This document shows, piece after piece, positions 43,109 to 52,134 of a stretch of 64,000 bases of DNA. The notes beneath the pieces were generated by a model. The model ran no database searches. It saw nothing but the letters and a program-made list of their open reading frames with translations, and was not told the origin of the DNA. Each line of letters starts with the position of its first letter. Position 1 is the first letter of the stretch. The DNA is taken from contig NZ_JACHZB010000012.1 in the NCBI RefSeq assembly GCF_014193255.1, positions 1 to 64,000 on the forward strand, in the 5' to 3' direction. A program made the translations under genes and the position numbers. The DNA comes from Rhizobium sp. BK196 (GTDB lineage Bacteria > Pseudomonadota > Alphaproteobacteria > Rhizobiales > Rhizobiaceae).

Positions 43109-44010
43109 TACCGGAGACGTGGGTAACACTTTTCGCTTTTGGCGGGAGGTGTTGATGCCGTGGAAAGAGACTTCGGTGATGGAGGAACGTCTAAGTTTTG
43201 TCGCCCGGCTGCTTGAGGGCGAAGGCATGAGCGATGTGTGCCGGGAGTTCGGCATCTCGCGCAAGACTGGCTACAAAATCTTCAACCGCTACAAGGATGA
43301 CGGCCTGGAGGCGCTGACGGATCGGTCGCGCCGGCCGGTGCGTTCCGCCAATCAACTGCCTGAGCCGGTCGAGGCGATGATCATCTCGTGCAAGAAGAAT
43401 AAGCCGCATTGGGGTGCTAGGAAGATCAGAGAGCTCTTGGTGCGGCGCTTGGCCGGCGATGTGCGCGTGCCGTCCAAGAGCACGGTGCATGCCGTTCTCG
43501 ACCGGCACGGGCTGGTCGCTCATGCCCGCAGGCGACACCGCTTTTGGGCTGAGGGAGCCGCTCTATCGCAAGCATTGCTGCCGAACGATCTGTGGTGTGC
43601 CGACTTCAAGGGCGAGTTCAAGCTCGGTGACAGCCGATACTGTTACCCGCTGACGGTCACCGACCAGATGTCACGCTACCTGCTTGCCTGCGAGGCCTTT
43701 GAATCGACAAAGGAGGTGGGTGTGTTCGAGGCGTTCCGCCGATTGTTTGCCGAACAGGGCCTGCCGAGCGCAATCCGCAGTGACAACGGCCTGCCGTTCG
43801 CCAGCCCCAACGGGCTCTACAATCTGTCGAAGCTATCGATCTGGTGGCTGCGGCTCGGCATCGGCCTCGAGCGCATCAGGCCGGGCCATCCGCAAGAGAA
43901 TGGCCGGCATGAGCGCATGCACCTGACCCTGAAAAGGAGGCGACGCGCCCACCCGGCAGAAATATCCTGCAGCAGCAGGCCCGCTTCGATGTGTTCGTCA
44001 AGATGCGCCT
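43109..44010 (+). mobile_element. IS481-family element, frameshifted and 3'-truncated
   Basis: The left terminus TACCGGAGACGTGGGTAACA (43109-43128) mirrors the right end at 97-116. The transposase starts at ATG 43155 after GGGAGG and reads MPWKETSVMEERLSFVARLL, VCREFGISRKTGYKIFNRYK, NDLWCADFKGEFKLGDSRYC (first Asp), AIRSDNGLPFASPNG (second Asp) and RPGHPQENGRHERMHL (Glu). After LTLK the A-run at 43932-43935 is one base short: the expected KEATRPPGRNILQQQARFDV FV is in the next frame. The C-terminus and right end are missing; the sequence passes into the RES gene region near 44010. Confidence 0.85.
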
Positions 44011-44062
44011 GCGGCAGAGATCAAGGAACCACTGGAAGGTTCGTGCCTCTGTCGCTGGTTTC

Positions 44063-44670
44063 TCAAATCAGACTGACTCGGAGGTCATTGATCACAGCGG
44101 CAAGGCCGGTCGCGCCTATCAAGGGCACGATCCGTACCGGATCGAGTTTTGAGACGGCGCGTCCGAATACCGCGATGTTCGTGTGTCCGTTGAGCCGTGA
44201 CGGATAGATGATGCCGTCCGGTAGGGATTTGTGTTCGTGGAATGCCAACGACCACGCGCGCGCCAAGCTTTGGCGCGAGGATTTAGCGACGTCCGTCGGA
44301 ACTCCCATTCTGACAGCATGATCATCGCGCAGGTCGACAAGTCGAAGTTCTTCTGTCGTTTCGATCTCGGCGAACCGCCGTGCATGAATTTCGTTCTCCT
44401 CAATCGGGAGATCTCCGATCAGACCGTCGCGGCGGTCGCGAAGCACGGCCTCCAGAAAGCAAACTTTGAGCGTATCGCCCAAATAGAGCACACCGAACCG
44501 CTTTGCGGCGTCACGCCGGCGTGGATCGCTGAACCGGCTGGGCGTCTTTTCAAAGCCCAACGGGTCGGGAAAGACGCTGCATAGATCCGGCCGAAACGAG
44601 ACCCTGAGGGAAGGACTTCGAGATCGAGCGACGAATGTTCGAAACCGGCAGGCGGCTTGATGCCGGTCAT
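44063..44670 (-). pseudogene. RES-domain toxin, frameshifted near its N-terminus
   Basis: From ATG 44670, directly after the antitoxin TAA, the frame reads MTGIKPPAGFEHSSLDLEVL, GSRFGRIYAA. About 80 bases in, a one-base lesion occurs and the next frame continues VFPDPLGFEKTPSRFSDPRR, VLYLGDTLKVCFLEAVLRDR and FAEIETTEELRLVDLRDDH to the natural-looking end INDLRVSLI-stop at 44063. RES toxins of Xre/MbcA/ParS modules attack NAD+ or act as ADP-ribosyltransferases; the Arg, Tyr and Glu-rich core is present only in the second frame. Probably inactive unless a start within the second frame is used. Confidence 0.75.
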
Positions 44671-45354
44671 TTAGCGAAAGTCACCGCGGGCGACACTTTC
44701 GGCTACGGCGATCGCATCGGCGTCCCGACCTCGCTTCAAGGCATCGAGTCCCGTGCGACCGTCAAGCGCCCCATGTGGCGAGACCAGAAAGCGGTAGACC
44801 GCCCAGGCTCCTGCCAAGATTTCATGCAGTTTCGGGAGCGCGGCATAAGGGCGACCGTCCTGATCGAGTTGCCACACAGGGAAACGATAACCACGTTTGG
44901 CACCATCCAGGCCAAGCACCTGTCCGCTTTGTCGCTTCGTGTTGACCGTGACCCGCGAAACGCCCAAGAGATCCGAAAACGCGTCTGCGCTCAGCATATC
45001 ATCCTCGCCCAGGATCTCCGCTACGCGACGGCGACCTCGTTCTCGTGCAACTGCCAAAGCGGCGGAGAGTTCTTCGTCCGGTTTGGAAGCCTCTTCCACA
45101 GGGAACGCGTGTTCAGCTTCCGATGGGTCTTCCTCGACAACCGAAATTGTCTGCGCTCCGGCGAGTGGATCAACAACAACGCGGAAGCTAACTTGGTGAC
45201 CAGCCTTCTCGCTGAGTTCGACGGCCCTGGTATACTGCCTGAGGAGCGCTTTCTCGAAGTCGGCCTTTCGGGGTAATTTCATCGAGAATGCGATGCTAGG
45301 AGCTTTCCCTTGGTGCTGGCTTGCTGTCGTTTTAATGACGGGCATGACAACCAA
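44671..45354 (-). CDS. Xre/MbcA/ParS-type antitoxin
   Basis: A 227-residue antitoxin of the RES-Xre type. The middle has a helix-turn-helix-like stretch (DAFSDLLGVSRVTVNTKRQ) and the C-terminus the toxin-binding domain (PYAALPKLHEILAGAWAVYR, LVSPHGALDGRTGLDALKRG). Family members neutralise RES toxins and repress the operon. The gene is intact although its toxin is frameshifted. A good -35/-10 promoter (45369-45397) lies 15 bases upstream of the start. Confidence 0.85.
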   Translation of the reverse strand: MVVMPVIKTTASQHQGKAPSIAFSMKLPRKADFEKALLRQYTRAVELSEKAGHQVSFRVVVDPLAGAQTISVVEEDPSEAEHAFPVEEASKPDEELSAALAVARERGRRRVAEILGEDDMLSADAFSDLLGVSRVTVNTKRQSGQVLGLDGAKRGYRFPVWQLDQDGRPYAALPKLHEILAGAWAVYRFLVSPHGALDGRTGLDALKRGRDADAIAVAESVARGDFR

Positions 45355-45360
45355 CCTTTC

Positions 45361-45397
45361 TTGACCTAAAGATAGGCAAGATGAGACAGTTGGTCAA
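45361..45397 (-). promoter_or_regulatory. Promoter and possible operator of the Xre/RES module
   Basis: Read leftward: TTGACC (45397-45392), 17-base spacer, TATCTT (45374-45369), a near-consensus housekeeping promoter. The same segment is bounded by the inverted repeat TTGACC (45361-45366) / GGTCAA (45392-45397), suited to autorepression by the antitoxin. Confidence 0.6.
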
Positions 45398-45513
45398 GTT
45401 CGTTAAGTCTGTAAATCCATATAAGGACTTTTACATTCACATAGCGGTCTTTCGCGAGACGGCCTCGTAATTCGGCAGTTGCACGCCTTGAACCAGTTCG
45501 AACCACCGACCCG

Positions 45514-45825
45514 TTAATTCTCAGCACCGAGAACAAAGCCTAGCTCGTTGGCAAAGTGTCTGGCCATTCCTGCGCGCCATGGAGGACGCGAAGAATACGG
45601 ATTGCTGATTGCATAAGCCGCGACGTACGGCGTACCGTTAATTACCAGTTCGCGGGTTCCAGCAATTCTACCAACACGACCGCTCGCGGGAAAATCTATC
45701 AACCGACGAACGGCAGCAACGATCCGTTCGTCGACCAGAATAGCGGCTGACGGATTTTCCGCTTCTATGTATGTAAATATGGCGTCGCGATCCGATAATG
45801 CGAAGACAGACCAGGTAAGCTTCAC
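45514..45825 (-). CDS. ParE/RelE-type toxin with altered C-terminus
   Basis: The start (MKLTWSVFALSDRDAIFTYI, ENPSAAILVDERIVAAVRRL, FPASGRVGRIAGTRELVING) is a standard ParE/RelE-superfamily toxin. After YVAAYAISN a small deletion shifts the frame. The expected ending IRILRVLHGAQEWPDTLPTS-stop is fully readable one frame over (to about 45540). The actual product ends in an unrelated RPPWRAGMARHFANELGF tail. Loss of the RILRVLHG strand should remove toxicity. Overlaps the antitoxin stop by 4 bases. Confidence 0.7.
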   Translation of the reverse strand: MKLTWSVFALSDRDAIFTYIEAENPSAAILVDERIVAAVRRLIDFPASGRVGRIAGTRELVINGTPYVAAYAISNPYSSRPPWRAGMARHFANELGFVLGAEN

Positions 45826-46130
45826 GATTTTCGAGAATCCGCTTTAAGTCGGGCTGCCGCTCGACGTGCGGCAAAATGTGCCTCGGCTTCGTTATCCGAG
45901 ACGTCTGGTCGAGTATCGTTCAGCGCTTCAAGCACCTTGGTGCGAAACCACGCGTCATGCGCCTCGCTGCCTGAGAGAAGCTCGAGTGGCAGCGCACCCT
46001 CATTGGCCGTCCGGGTGAGCAAGATACGAACCGCGTCCGATACTGTAAGCCCCATGTTTTCAAGCACTGCGGAGGCCCGATCCCGGACTTCGGCATCAAT
46101 ACGAGTTTGCACGAGTGCATTTGCAGCCAT
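45822..46130 (-). CDS. RelB/DinJ-type antitoxin
   Basis: From ATG 46130 (after GTGGAGATAGCT) the 102-residue protein has the ribbon-helix-helix start AANALVQTRIDAEVRDRASA, VLENMGLTVSDAVRILLTRT, typical of RelB/DinJ antitoxins, and a charged toxin-binding tail (SDNEAEAHFAARRAAARLKA). The frame extends to 46190, but the added residues do not fit the family. Intact and paired with the damaged toxin. Confidence 0.88.
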   Translation of the reverse strand: MAANALVQTRIDAEVRDRASAVLENMGLTVSDAVRILLTRTANEGALPLELLSGSEAHDAWFRTKVLEALNDTRPDVSDNEAEAHFAARRAAARLKADSRKS

Positions 46131-46374
46131 AGCTATCTCCACTTTTCGGTACGATGGTAATGCAAATGAATGACAAATGCCATAGCGCATTTTGAGCAGC
46201 CTTCGCCCCTCTCGTTTCTTTTAGTTGCTCTTGAATGTATCTGAGCAGACGGCGTAATCAGGTGGGATAATGCCGATTTATGGAACTGCATTGAACTGCA
46301 TCATTAGCGGCTTGGCGTTTAGCCGCTGTCGGATGCAGGTAGTGGCCGACATTTACGCTGGCTCCGAGAGGCCG

Positions 46375-47268
46375 CTATAACCGATAGAAGCGCGCGGCGT
46401 TGTCGTGAAACAGTGCGAGGCGCTCGTTTCGAGAATAGCTGGCGGTGATGGACTTGAAGCCGTCCATGATCTTGTCGTAGCTGCCGAACAGCTTGTCGAC
46501 CGGGAAGTTCGAGGCGAACATGCACCTCTCGATGCCGAACGCTGCGATCGCCTCCTCGACATAGGGTCTGATGCTTTCGACCGTCCAGGTCCAATCGCCC
46601 ATTCCGAGACCTGAGATTTTGCAGGCGACATTGGGCGCCTGCGCAAGCACGCGCATCCCACTTCGCCACCCCTCGAAATGGCTTAGTCCGTCTACCTGCA
46701 TGCCCGTGTGGTTCAAGATGATCTGTACATCGGGAAAATCGCGGGCAAGATCGAGAAATTCTTCCATCTGCCAGTAGTAGAGCTGAAGGTCGAAACTGAG
46801 ATCCCGTCGGGCAAGTTCCTTGAAGCCCCTGCGCCATTCCGGCGTGCGGCTAACGCCAGCTTCGGTAAGATAGGTCTTGGCGGGATCCTGGTGATAGTTC
46901 ATCGACTGCCGGATGCCGCGGAAGTTCGCGCACGACATGTGCTCGTCGAGCAGATCGGCGACGTCGGGCTTGCGGAGGTCCGCATATCCGACGATGCCGT
47001 GAGGAAAACCATGCTTGTCGGCCACGCCCTGCAGCCACCGCGTCTCACCGGCCGGATCCTCAGGATCGTATCCAACGTCAAGATGGACTGCCTTTACGAG
47101 GTTCTGATTTTTGGCGTCGGCCAGAAAGTCGTCGATGAGGTAGGTCTTGTTGATGGCGGTATAGTCGCCGAAGGCAGACGGTTTCACGCCGTCCGACAGC
47201 CACGGATAATAGTTGTTGTCGAGATCCCACAGATGAAAATGCGGATCGATGATCGGGAGGTCTTTCAT
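46375..47268 (-). CDS. Amidohydrolase of the COG3618 (sugar lactonase-like) family
   Basis: The 297-residue TIM-barrel hydrolase starts MKDLPIIDPHFHLWDLDNN (metal-binding HxH), with later YYWQMEEFLDLARDFPDVQI, ILNHTGMQVDG and CMFASNFPVDKLFGS (barrel Asp region). COG3618 includes L-fuconolactonase, rhamnonolactonase and 2-pyrone-4,6-dicarboxylate lactonase. It is last of the ten-gene operon, 65 bases after the ABC solute-binding protein. Likely opens a sugar lactone formed by the dehydrogenase of the operon; the substrate is not known. Confidence 0.85.
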   Translation of the reverse strand: MKDLPIIDPHFHLWDLDNNYYPWLSDGVKPSAFGDYTAINKTYLIDDFLADAKNQNLVKAVHLDVGYDPEDPAGETRWLQGVADKHGFPHGIVGYADLRKPDVADLLDEHMSCANFRGIRQSMNYHQDPAKTYLTEAGVSRTPEWRRGFKELARRDLSFDLQLYYWQMEEFLDLARDFPDVQIILNHTGMQVDGLSHFEGWRSGMRVLAQAPNVACKISGLGMGDWTWTVESIRPYVEEAIAAFGIERCMFASNFPVDKLFGSYDKIMDGFKSITASYSRNERLALFHDNAARFYRL

Positions 47269-47333
47269 GCCTGCTGCCCTTCAAGAGATCGCTGAAAAGG
47301 ACGCCGGCCAGAACAGCCGGCGTCCGCATCACC

Positions 47334-48311
47334 TTAGTTGGCGGGCGGGAACACCCGTGCGATGACGGCCTTCGCTTCCGGCGAGTCGACTTTGTCAGCC
47401 GTCACCAGCGGCATGACGAGAGCGAGGTCTTTCTTGACCGGCGCACCCGAAATTGCGTTGAACACCTGCTGCGTCCCGTCGATTCCTTGTCCGACCGCCT
47501 CCTGGAAGAAGATGCCCTGGATGACGTTCGACTTCAGCAACGAGATCGTCGTCGGGCTACCGTCTGCAACCGCAATGCCGACCTTGCCGGTAAGGCCGCG
47601 GGTCTGCAGCACTTTCGCGGCACCTGTGCCGGCCTCATCATACATGCCGTAAATGGCCTTGATGTCAGGATGGGCGGTGAGCATGTCATTGGCCTGCGTG
47701 ACCGCCTCGTTGACGGTAAGGCCCCTGGTCTCCAGCATCTGCGCCAGATCGCAGCCGCTCGCCTTGAACGCCTCTTCTGCACCCTTCAGATATTTCTGGG
47801 CGTTCTCGCGGTCCTGCGGCAATGAGAGCATGCCGACCTGGTTGCCGCCGCGGTCCTTGGCAAGCTTGCAGACGAATTCGCCCTGCGCCTTGCCGGTCTC
47901 GTAATTGTTTGCCGTTACCGACGACGTATAGTCGGTTTGGCCGGGCTGCGGGCCGATGCCGGCGAAGGCGATCGGGATGTTCTGCGATTTTAGATATGCG
48001 AGAAGCGGCGGCGTGCTAGTCGAGCTCACGGGGCCGATCACGATCGCGTCGACGCCCTTGGTCACGGCAGTGCGGGCATTGTCCATCTGCTTGGCCGGCG
48101 AATTTTCCGACGTGTACTCGACATAGTCCATGCCGAGTTCCTTGGCCTTCTCCTTCACGCCGTAGCCGACCCACTGCCAGTAGGAGATGTCAAGCGACGG
48201 CGCGAGGTACGCCACTGTCTTCTTTTCCTCAGCATGGGCGGCAGCCGAAAGTGAAAGGGCCACCATTGCAACGCCGGCAAATAACCTCACTGCGTGTTTC
48301 GTGCTTTTCAT
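47334..48311 (-). CDS. Sugar ABC transporter, periplasmic solute-binding protein
   Basis: A RbsB-like (type-1) periplasmic binding protein. From ATG 48311, seven bases after AGGAGG, it has a Sec signal peptide (KHAVRLFAGVAMVALSLSAA-AHA) and then VAYLAPSLDISYWQWVGYGV, GVDAIVIGPVSSTSTPPLL and VGIAVADGSPTTISLLKSN. ATG 48317 is an alternative start. The long open frame further upstream is not coding. It delivers a monosaccharide or related ligand to the permease/ATPase encoded next to it. Confidence 0.9.
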   Translation of the reverse strand: MKSTKHAVRLFAGVAMVALSLSAAAHAEEKKTVAYLAPSLDISYWQWVGYGVKEKAKELGMDYVEYTSENSPAKQMDNARTAVTKGVDAIVIGPVSSTSTPPLLAYLKSQNIPIAFAGIGPQPGQTDYTSSVTANNYETGKAQGEFVCKLAKDRGGNQVGMLSLPQDRENAQKYLKGAEEAFKASGCDLAQMLETRGLTVNEAVTQANDMLTAHPDIKAIYGMYDEAGTGAAKVLQTRGLTGKVGIAVADGSPTTISLLKSNVIQGIFFQEAVGQGIDGTQQVFNAISGAPVKKDLALVMPLVTADKVDSPEAKAVIARVFPPAN

Positions 48312-48354
48312 TTTCATTCCTCCTCCAAAAACCGGCTCTCGGGCCGGGTTGTTG

Positions 48355-49365
48355 TCAAACGGCCCCCCGCCGCGACTTGCTGAAGCGGTCGATGAGGACC
48401 GCGATGAGAATGGCGACGCCGGTGACCGACCCCTGCCAAAAGCTGTTGATGCCGATAAGATTGACGCCATTCTGGATGACGGTAATCATCAGGGCTCCGA
48501 GCACGGCGCCGACAGCGGTGCCCGTGCCGCCGAGCAGGCTTGCTCCGCCGATCACGACCGCCGCGATGGCCTGGAGCATCAGGCTCGACCCAGCCGTGGA
48601 TTCCGCGTTCAGAATGTAGGAGATCGTCAGGAGGCCGGAGAACGATGCCAGCAGCGACGACGCGACATAGGCCATGAATTTTGTGCGCTTGACCGGGATG
48701 CCAAGCAGATAGGCAGCCGTCGAACTGCTGCCCACAGCATAGAACCAGCGGCCCGCCACCATCTTCTTCAGGAAGAGCTCGATCGCGATCAAGAGGATTA
48801 CGCAGAAGAGGATGTAATTCGGAACGCCTGGTATCAGGCTGCCGCTGTTGAGGAGCCAGAAGTCCGGATCGCCGATCGGCATCGAGCGTCCGTTGGTGAC
48901 GATGAAGGCCAGCGAGCCGGCAACGGCAAAGGTGATGAGCGTCACCACGAACGGCGCCAGACCGGCGATCGTGACGAGGAAGCCGTTGATCGATCCGAAA
49001 ACAAGTCCGACGCCGAGACCGACCAGGCTTGCCGAGATGCCGCCAAACCCGTTTGCCATCGCCTGCGCGGTCACCATCCCGGTCAAGGAGAAGACCGAGC
49101 CGACGGATAGGTCGATACCGCCGGTGATGACGACAAGCAGGACGCCCAGCGACATGATGATAAGAGGTGCACCGGCCTGGGTGATATTGGCGAAGTTGCC
49201 CCAGGTGAGCGCCTGCGGAACCTGCGAGCCGACTGCAAGGGCCAGCAGCACGATGGCCAGAGCGATCGCGATCTCTGTCCTGTAGACGCTAAAGAGGCTT
49301 TCCCTCTGTCTGATTTGTGTTGCCGGCGCCTCAGTCGGCGCGATGTGTGCCCGTGTCCCAGTCAT
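48355..49365 (-). CDS. Sugar ABC transporter permease (RbsC-like)
   Basis: The 336-residue inner-membrane protein has ~8-10 hydrophobic segments and the family motif VVITGGIDLSVGSVFSLTGM, followed by GLGVGLVFGSINGFLVTIAG and SLLGGTGTAVGAVLGALMIT, as in RbsC/AraH permeases. The gene overlaps the ATPase stop by 4 bases and precedes the binding-protein gene by 43 bases. It forms a carbohydrate uptake-2 (CUT2) type transporter. Confidence 0.92.
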   Translation of the reverse strand: MTGTRAHIAPTEAPATQIRQRESLFSVYRTEIAIALAIVLLALAVGSQVPQALTWGNFANITQAGAPLIIMSLGVLLVVITGGIDLSVGSVFSLTGMVTAQAMANGFGGISASLVGLGVGLVFGSINGFLVTIAGLAPFVVTLITFAVAGSLAFIVTNGRSMPIGDPDFWLLNSGSLIPGVPNYILFCVILLIAIELFLKKMVAGRWFYAVGSSSTAAYLLGIPVKRTKFMAYVASSLLASFSGLLTISYILNAESTAGSSLMLQAIAAVVIGGASLLGGTGTAVGAVLGALMITVIQNGVNLIGINSFWQGSVTGVAILIAVLIDRFSKSRRGAV

Positions 49366-50864
49366 GCGGCCATTCCAGTCAAGGTAACAAGTTTCTCTTC
49401 ACCAAAGTCGTCGCGGTCCATCACGCCGGCACACCGCCCCTCGGTGTCGAAGGCGATGATGCGGTCGCAGACTTCCAGCAGTTCGACATTTTCCGTGGAC
49501 CACCAGACGATCACTGTGCCTGAAGCGGCCATCTGTCTGATGAGCTGATAGATCTCTCGCTTGGTCCCGATATCGACACCTCTGGTCGGTTCCTCGAGGA
49601 CGAGCAGCCGGGAGGGCACGCCTAGCCAGCGGGCAAGCAGCAGCTTCTGCTGTGTGCCGCCGCTCAGCGTGCTCGGCAGATCCCAGACGGAACCGGCCTT
49701 CACCTTCAGGGCCTTCAGCAGATCGAGGCATTCGCCCCCTTCAGAGCCGCCGGTGAGGAGCGCGCCTCTGGTCACACGGCGGGACGCCATGACGTTATCG
49801 ATGATCGGAAGACTGTGGAGGACACCCTTGTGTGCCCGATCGCCGGTCACATAGCCCGCTCCCATGCGTGCGGCCTTGCGCGGCGAACGGAGCTGGTCCG
49901 GCCATCCTGCACGCGCAACCGTCCATCGCTTCTTCCGGGCGGCGCCCGTCAGCGCTTCGATCAGTGCTGCCGGTCCAGCCGGTGCGCCGGCCACGCCGAG
50001 CACGGTGCCTGGCTGCAGTTCCAGTCTGAAACCTGCCTCCTCGATGGCAATAGTGTCCGTCGCAGCGGAGGCGTCCGACCGGTAGTCGGGCCGCGGCGCC
50101 CGTTGCGGTGCATGAGAGGCTGCCACCTGCCCCATCCTTTCGATGATGCCGGCGTCCGTCAGCTCTTCCATCGGCTGATGATCGACCACCGTGCGGCCGT
50201 CGCGGATGATCGTGCAGACATTGGCGATCTGCCTGATCTCCTTCATTCGGTGCGAGACGAACACGACCGACAGACCAGTATCCCGGGTGAGACGCCTCAG
50301 GACCGCAAACAGTCTCTCCGTCTCCAGAGCTGTGAGATTGGCAGTCGGCTCGTCGAGGAGGATCAATTCCGCACCCGATGAAAGAGCCCGGGCAATTTCG
50401 ACCATCTGACCTTCGTGGAGGCTGAGGCTCCCCACCAGCCTGTGCAAAGACCTGGCCGCAAAATCCTGGTCGATAATCCGCAGTGCGTCGTATGCTTGTC
50501 CCGCCGCCGCCGCACGCCGAAACAAGCCCGCGCCTCTCCTGTGATGCGGCAGGGCAATGTTTTCGGCCACGGTCAAATGCGGCAGGAGCGCGAGTTCCTG
50601 GTGCACGACCGCGACCTTCGCCCTGCCCTCGGCCTCGCTGCGTTCGCTGCCCTCGCTGTCGAAGAAGCGTATCTCTCCGTCGTTGCGCGAGGCCGCGCCC
50701 GTAATGATCTTGATCATCGTCGACTTGCCGGCGCCGTTACCGCCAAGCAGCGCATGAACCTCCCCTCGAGCAACGGAGAAGTCGACGCCTTTGAGGACCG
50801 AGGTTGCACCGTAGGACTTTGTAAGTCCTCGGACGGTGATGACGTTCTTCGACGTTTCACTCAT
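49362..50864 (-). CDS. Sugar ABC transporter ATP-binding protein (RbsA-like, two domains)
   Basis: The 500-residue ATPase has two ABC domains. The first carries Walker A GGNGAGKST, a SLSLHEGQMVEIARA signature and Walker B LILLDEPTANL. The second has a degenerate Walker A (GVAGAPAGPAALIEALTG), signature TLSGGTQQKLLLARWL and LLVLEEPTRGVDIGTKREIY. This asymmetry is normal for RbsA/MglA-type proteins. It lies 11 bases after the TRAP large permease gene and overlaps the permease gene. Confidence 0.92.
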   Translation of the reverse strand: MSETSKNVITVRGLTKSYGATSVLKGVDFSVARGEVHALLGGNGAGKSTMIKIITGAASRNDGEIRFFDSEGSERSEAEGRAKVAVVHQELALLPHLTVAENIALPHHRRGAGLFRRAAAAGQAYDALRIIDQDFAARSLHRLVGSLSLHEGQMVEIARALSSGAELILLDEPTANLTALETERLFAVLRRLTRDTGLSVVFVSHRMKEIRQIANVCTIIRDGRTVVDHQPMEELTDAGIIERMGQVAASHAPQRAPRPDYRSDASAATDTIAIEEAGFRLELQPGTVLGVAGAPAGPAALIEALTGAARKKRWTVARAGWPDQLRSPRKAARMGAGYVTGDRAHKGVLHSLPIIDNVMASRRVTRGALLTGGSEGGECLDLLKALKVKAGSVWDLPSTLSGGTQQKLLLARWLGVPSRLLVLEEPTRGVDIGTKREIYQLIRQMAASGTVIVWWSTENVELLEVCDRIIAFDTEGRCAGVMDRDDFGEEKLVTLTGMAA

Positions 50865-50874
50865 CGAACGCTCC

Positions 50875-52134
50875 TCAGTAGATCGTCAGCGCGGGTACGA
50901 AGCTGACCGCGAGGAGGAGGAGCATGGCCATGCCGAAATACGGCCAGAGCTCGCTGGTCGTCGTTCCCAGCGGCGCCTTTGCGATCGACGACGAGATGAA
51001 CAGGGTCGTGCCAATCGGCGGCGTGTAGAGCCCAATCCCGAGGTTGATCACCATCATCAGTCCAAGCTGGACCCGGTCGAGACCGATGGAATCGGCCAGA
51101 GGAACGAAGATCGGTCCGAGCAGGAGGATCGCCGGCGGCATGTCGAGCGGCATGCCGACCACCAGCATGATCAGGTTCATCATCAGAATGATCACGATCG
51201 GGCTGGAGATGTGCGTCGAGACCCATTCGGCCATGTGCTGCGGGGCCTGATCAAATGTCAGAACCCAGCCCACCGCCGCACTGCCCATGATCACGAGCAT
51301 GACGACGCCCGTCGCGACGCCCGCCTCCACCATGTTCTCGCAGAAGCGTTTCCAGGTCAGGTCACGGTAGAAGAGGATGCTGAGCAGCAGCGAGTAGACG
51401 ACCGACAGGACCGAGACCTCTGTCGGCGTCGCTAGGCCGGAACGCAGAAAGACGATGATCAGGATCGGGAGCAGGATTGCCGGGAAACTTTGCAGTGCCA
51501 GCCGCGCCAGCTCGCGCTTGCGGACCTTCACGGCCTCGGCGGCATACCCCCGCCTCACGGAGACGTACCAGCAAACGAACACGAAGCTCGCCGCCATGAT
51601 CAGCCCCGGAACGATGCCGGAGATGAACAGGTCACCGACGCTGACGCCGCTAATCAGAGCGTAGAGGATCATCGGAATCGAAGGCGGGATGAGGACGTCG
51701 ATGACAGCGGAGGTCGCGTTGTTGGCGGCGCAGAGCGCCGGCGGGAACCCGTGCTTCTTCTGCCAGGGGATGAGGACGGAGCCGAGCGCACTCGCATTCG
51801 CCACGGCCGAACCGGATACGCCGCCAAAGACGACCGAGGATACGACGGTGGTCGAGAGCGGTCCGCCTCGCCACCGCTGCATGGCGCGCGAGGCGAGCTC
51901 CAGGAGCTGACGACCCAACTCGCCGCCAAGCATCAGCGTGCCCGCCAGCATGAAGAACGGAAGCGCCAGCATCGGGAAGGACTGGGTCTGGTCGTAGACC
52001 TGCTGGGCGACCACCGAGAGCGGAACGTAACCGTTGAACAGGACTCCAAGCCCCGCTGCAATGATCAGCCCATAGCCGACGGGAACGGCGAGGACCATGA
52101 GGATGCAGAAGGAAACGATCATGACGAGTGTCAT
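50875..52134 (-). CDS. TRAP transporter large permease (DctM)
   Basis: From ATG 52134 the 419-residue protein starts MTLVMIVSFCILMVLAVPVG and has ~12 membrane spans with the DctM signature stretches PMLALPFFMLAGTLMLGGEL, GGVSGSAVANASALGSVLIP, ATSAVIDVLIPPSIPMILYA and LGLMMVINLGIGLYTPPIGT. The frame stays open to 52881, but that extension is antisense to DctQ-frame coding and not real. Overlaps dctQ by 4 bases. It moves a small carboxylate or sugar acid with a sodium gradient. Confidence 0.93.
   Translation of the reverse strand: MTLVMIVSFCILMVLAVPVGYGLIIAAGLGVLFNGYVPLSVVAQQVYDQTQSFPMLALPFFMLAGTLMLGGELGRQLLELASRAMQRWRGGPLSTTVVSSVVFGGVSGSAVANASALGSVLIPWQKKHGFPPALCAANNATSAVIDVLIPPSIPMILYALISGVSVGDLFISGIVPGLIMAASFVFVCWYVSVRRGYAAEAVKVRKRELARLALQSFPAILLPILIIVFLRSGLATPTEVSVLSVVYSLLLSILFYRDLTWKRFCENMVEAGVATGVVMLVIMGSAAVGWVLTFDQAPQHMAEWVSTHISSPIVIILMMNLIMLVVGMPLDMPPAILLLGPIFVPLADSIGLDRVQLGLMMVINLGIGLYTPPIGTTLFISSSIAKAPLGTTTSELWPYFGMAMLLLLAVSFVPALTIY

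Noticed and set aside
45490..45512. Second tRNA-like GGTTCGAAC stretch
   Set aside because: Flanking bases do not form a T-stem or a cloverleaf; at most a scrap.
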